A DNA stretch of 64,000 bases. Origin: Linyphia triangularis. Lineage: Eukaryota > Arthropoda > Arachnida > Araneae > Linyphiidae. Positions 60,594 through 64,000 of the stretch are shown here, in pieces. Where the stretch lies: contig OZ021722.1 in NCBI GenBank assembly GCA_963978545.1, positions 109,564,442-109,628,441 on the forward strand, given 5' to 3'. The notes beneath the pieces were generated by a model. It made no database searches, was not told the DNA's origin, and worked only from the letters and a program-made list of their open reading frames with translations. The position numbers were made by a program, and so were the translations under genes. The stretch's first letter is position 1; each line of letters opens with the position of its first letter.

Positions 60594-61762
60594 ATCTCAG
60601 TCTATAAGGTGAACCAATTTCTATGGGTCGAAACGGTATCAAACGACTGAAATGTAGAATACATGAATGTTTTTTTGTTGTTGTTAAACTGTACATAGTA
60701 AAACTTTATGACGGTACTCAACTAGTTTAGTGTGCATTTATAATAATTTTAACCTTTCAATGTTAGAAGACTAGGACTGCATGCCAATAAGCACACTTCG
60801 CCAACCCACTGTGTAACATCAATGACATAAATTATATAATTTATCGTCTGATATGCGTACAAGACTTACCAGCTTTTGATAGAACAGAAATTATCAAAAA
60901 ACCGTTATTTTTTTTAAACTAATCTTAAATGGCGAAGATTCAAACGTCATTATCTTTTTTAGTAGTAAATGTAGCTTAGTACCAACAAATACGCAAGGAC
61001 AACGTTCGTGCATAGATGGAAAAAAGTTCAATTAAATTAAACAATCGAACTAATGCGCAACATTATTAAGAGTAGGATTGCATCGATTGGCAACACTTGT
61101 GATGTACTTATGACTAATCACAACAAACGTTAAAAATAAATGCGAATTTTTACATTTCATTAGCCAATGACAATGCCTGCTTTATCTATTTTAGCACCAA
61201 GAAATTAACTGTGACATTATCATGCATAAGCTCCACAGAGAAGAAAGAAAATTCTGTAAAGTAATATATGGAACAATTGTATGAAACTTAAATATATCTA
61301 AGAAGAGTTGAAAACTATGATATGGAATATATTTAATCTAAGAAGCATAAGGGTAAAAACCTATTCAGCAAAATTGTATTATATAAAAGAATAGATATAC
61401 AACAAACATTTCCTTGAAATTATCTTAAGAAAGAATATTTCTTTATATATTTGAAAATTTATTTTCCATTTGAAACCGACTAAACTGAATTCAAACTGAG
61501 AAACGGAATCTGTAAGTCATTTGTTCTTTTAAGAAAATAGTTTTTATTCTTCGACTTTTATACGAGCATATACTTCCTTGGTTATAAAAAGAAATTAAAT
61601 ATCCGTACCTTGCTAAGGTGGTTAAAAATTGGATCAAATAAAAAAAAAAATTAGTGTTATTTTTAAAATTGCATTACATTTATTTAATAATTTAATTGTT
61701 CGATAAAAAGCAACTTAGAATTTTTAATTTTTTAGATAATTTGCAATTAGTTTAAATAATAC
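60594..61762. other. No recognisable feature
   Basis: AT-rich sequence without coding or matched repeats. Confidence 0.4.
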
Positions 61763-62355
61763 ATAATAATAGTACCCATGAAAACAAAGTTTTTAATCTA
61801 AATCTTTTCTATGCATTGCTAATTTGTATATTCATTAATGTAGGGCCGTTTTTGTTGCCAGCGTGTCCTTTTTTTTTAATATTTTTAATTGGATGCACAC
61901 ACCACCTCTATCAGCAAAATGTGGGGGAAACTACTTTTCAAAATTTATTCATTAAAAATGAATGTGAAATTATGCACTCACATCCAAATATCTTTTATTT
62001 ATACTGATTAAAACAACTTTATTATTAATCTATTAAAATAGTTTTGGCAATAGGAAAGAGTTACTTCAATGATCGTTTAAATGCTGTTTCAACGCAGTTT
62101 AAGAACGTCAAGTTGGTTTATTAATATTCCGTAAAAGCGATCTTTTAGTGACAGTAACAGCTCCTAAAATTTTTTAGAATGCATTGCCATCGACATCGAA
62201 TCTATCTGCCAAGTTTCAGACGATGACGGCAATCGGGTTAAATAGGTCACCACATATTTTCCAGCCATAAAAAAAAAAAAAAAAACCTGCTACACGCATA
62301 CACTACACCCAAAATCGAAGTTAATATAAAGAATTAATAAGTATTTATTATTCCC
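61763..62355 (-). repeat. Interspersed repeat family D, copy 7
   Basis: Includes 'ATTCATTAATGTAGGGCCG', 'TTTTAGTGACAGTAACAGC', 'GAATGCATTGCCATCGACAT' and 'TCTGCCAAGTTTCAGACG', with the 'CACCCAAAATCGAAGTTAA' end. An A run interrupts it near 62270-62285. Confidence 0.68.
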
Positions 62356-62577
62356 AATAATATAGCTTTCTAAAGGTGTTACCAAAGACTAATTTTTCTT
62401 TATTTGTTATAGCGTTTAGATTTTTTTTTTTTTTTAATTTTTTTTTTAAATCTGTAGTGTAATATATCAAAAGTGTTTACTAAAATTTTTTCATTAAATA
62501 AATATTACTGCAGAATAGATTTACAAGCTTCATCGAAATCAAAGTATTCATATTGCAAAAAAAAACATATTACTGTA

Positions 62578-63323
62578 CAAACTCCTTTGTAAAAAACCTT
62601 GAAATCTGGTGAGTAGGTACGAAAATGATCACTTAAGGAAATTTCTTAAATTAAAAACTGGAAAATAGCATCTAATACGTTTTATTTTATATTTGAACTC
62701 TTTACAGCAATGCCTGTGCAGTGGCGCCCTCTGCAATAGTCTTTTGCTTTTTTTTAATTTTCATTTCAATTTATCCCATTTCATTAAGGGATCTATTTCG
62801 TACCATTTCAAGGTAAGTGATCTATGTCGTACCATTTCAAGGTAAGTGATCTATGTCGTACCATTTCATGGTAAGTGATCTATTTCGTACCATTTCATGG
62901 TAAGTGATCTATTTCGTACCATTTCATGGTAAGTGATCTATTTCGCACCATTTCATGGTAAGTGATCTATTTCGTACCATTTCATGGTAAGTGATCTATT
63001 TCGTACCATTTCATGGTAAGTGATCTATTTCGTACCATTTCAAGGTAAGTGATCTATGTCGTACCATTTCATGGTAAGTGATCTATTTCGTACCATTTCA
63101 TGGTAAGTGATCTATTTCGTACCATTTCATGGTAAGTGATCTATTTCGCACCATTTCAAGGTAAGTGATCTATTTCGTACCATTTCAAGGTAAGCGATCT
63201 ATTTCGTACCATTTCAAGGTAAGTGATCTATTTCGTACCTCTCAAAACAGTTTCTGAATGCACTGGGCAAGAAGATTGTAACATAGCGAGTATAGGGAAT
63301 GATCCTAGTTCGGACTTTCACTT
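62578..63323. mobile_element. Long-TIR MITE family F, copy 4, with an expanded right TIR
   Basis: The left part (62595-62790) matches F from 'CCTTGAAATCTGGTGAGTAG' onward; the outer left end is lost. The right TIR is interrupted by a 29-bp minisatellite and resumes at 'CAGTTTCTGAATGCACTGGG', ending 'GATCCTAGTTCGGACTTTC'. Confidence 0.8.
62780..63238. repeat. 29-bp minisatellite derived from the F right TIR
   Basis: About 16 tandem copies of a 29-bp unit composed of 'GGTAAGTGATCTATTTCG' followed by 'TACCATTTCAT' (variant CATTTCAAG, and ATGTCG for ATTTCG). The unit corresponds to F TIR sequence (compare 'CATTTCATTAAGTGATC' and 'TTTCGTAC' in other copies). Units differ at a few fixed positions. 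No unique spacers, so not a CRISPR array. Confidence 0.93.
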
Positions 63324-63728
63324 AAAATTTGAAACTTGTTACATTGTTGAACTAAAGACAGACCTTTCCCTTTATTCTTTTCGGCACAATAGTTGAAGAG
63401 TTGGTTCCGATTTAATTCACTTATTTGTCTATATTGTTTCAAAAATTGTCTGTAAATAGTTGTAAATAGTGACGTATTACTTTAAAATTCTATTGTAATT
63501 TATTTTATCTTATTTCATGTATTAACAGCGAAAATACAGGTTAGAAAAAGGTGGCAACACCTAAAGCAATCGAGAAATTTCGTAGTGCTTCTTTTGCGAC
63601 GAATTGGCTGGATATTTCGGGAATGTTTCTTACGCTCCTGTATAAATAAGACCGGAGATCGGGAAAGTTTTTAGTTTTGACTTCGGATTTCGGTGAAAGC
63701 TGATCGCTTTGTTTATCTAATAGAGTGG

Positions 63729-63909
63729 TTGGTTGGTTGTTTTCAGATTATCTGGCGCGGTCAGCAACACGAGGGCTATAATGCGCCGAAACATTCGTCA
63801 TTTGACAAGCCAACATGCGTTTACAAACACCCATGCCTAACACGGGACTCGAACCCGCAAACTCGTGGTTTAGAAGCTAGCACGCTAATCACTATACCGT
63901 TTGGTCGGC
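63729..63909 (-). mobile_element. SINE family A, copy 13
   Basis: Full-length minus-strand copy in LTR H copy 3. The flanking 12-bp duplication 'ctaatagagtgg' (63717-63728) and 'ctactagagtgg' (63976-63987) encloses this copy together with the partial one next to it. Confidence 0.9.
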
Positions 63910-63975
63910 ACTAATTCGTCATTTGATAAGCCAATATACATTTACAAACATCTATGCCTTACACGGTACTCCAAC
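63910..63975 (-). mobile_element. Partial SINE family A joined to copy 13
   Basis: A fragment with 'ATTCGTCATTTGATAAGCCA' and 'TACATTTACAAACATCTATG' up to a degraded B box ('cggtactccaacc'). It has neither the A box nor the SINE 3' end and lies inside the duplication shared with copy 13, so both may have inserted as one dimeric unit. Confidence 0.7.
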
Positions 63976-64000
63976 CTACTAGAGTGGACTTGTATAATCG

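Larger units (their letters stand above)
63435..64000 (+). mobile_element. LTR family H, copy 3, cut by the window end
   Basis: Starts TGTTTCAAAA and matches the 56936 LTR through 'GTAAATAGTGACGTATTA', 'TATTAACAGCGA' and 'AGGTGGCAACACC' to 'AGAGTGGACTTGTATAATCG'. A SINE and a partial SINE split it. TATA-like 'CTGTATAAATAAGACC' near 63645. Whether an internal region follows cannot be seen. Confidence 0.78.

Noticed and set aside
62780..63238. CRISPR-like array with 29-bp repeats
   Set aside because: Repeats are directly adjacent without unique spacers, and the context is eukaryotic and TE-derived. It is a minisatellite.

Overview
The window looks like intergenic sequence from a large, AT-rich, repeat-saturated invertebrate nuclear genome. 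An arthropod is most likely; a chelicerate is possible but not shown. I infer this from tRNA-derived SINEs, solo LTRs, hAT-, piggyBac- and other TTAA-type miniature elements, foldback elements and minisatellites, and from a decayed FEN/XPG-like gene of a kind I associate with arthropod genomes. I see no intact host protein gene, no credible exon chain, no rRNA and no functional tRNA. Almost every long open frame is a by-product of a repeat.

Layout. 1-9 kb: degenerate repeats, four SINEs, copies of two unclassified families (here 'C' and 'D'), one TIR element ('E') and a hAT-type MITE with an 8-bp target duplication. 9.4-11 kb: a TIR element ('K') carrying a piggyBac-like MITE, an E copy and a foldback element. 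11.5-17.8 kb: D copies, a 19-bp minisatellite, and a 2-kb array of ten 198-bp foldback units inside one D copy; a SINE with an extreme CAAC tail follows. 18-21 kb: two more foldbacks. 21.6-25.5 kb: the most interesting block. A long-TIR MITE ('F') is split by a 3.3-kb element ('J') with about 170-bp TIRs and a TTA target duplication; J contains the FEN/XPG-like pseudogene and was itself hit by a TTAA element and a SINE. 26-32 kb: foldbacks, SINEs, paired copies of a 740-bp TTAA element and C/D copies. 33-36.5 kb: extreme AT-rich duplications and a TA microsatellite. 36.7-45 kb: an LTR fragment, E, D and C copies, small TIR MITEs. 45-49.5 kb: a SINE trimer, then an F copy broken by a solo LTR and a TTAA element, then a 560-bp hairpin. 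49.5-57.4 kb: E, D and C copies, another TTAA element and a solo LTR. 58-64 kb: a solo LTR, a degenerate 138-bp satellite, a 640-bp foldback, a D copy, an F copy whose TIR has become a 29-bp minisatellite, and a third LTR cut by the window end.

The nesting can be read as a stratigraphy: several insertions have an empty-site paralogue in this same window, so target duplications and insertion order can be checked directly. Letter names for families are local labels. Superfamily assignments rest on termini and target duplications only.
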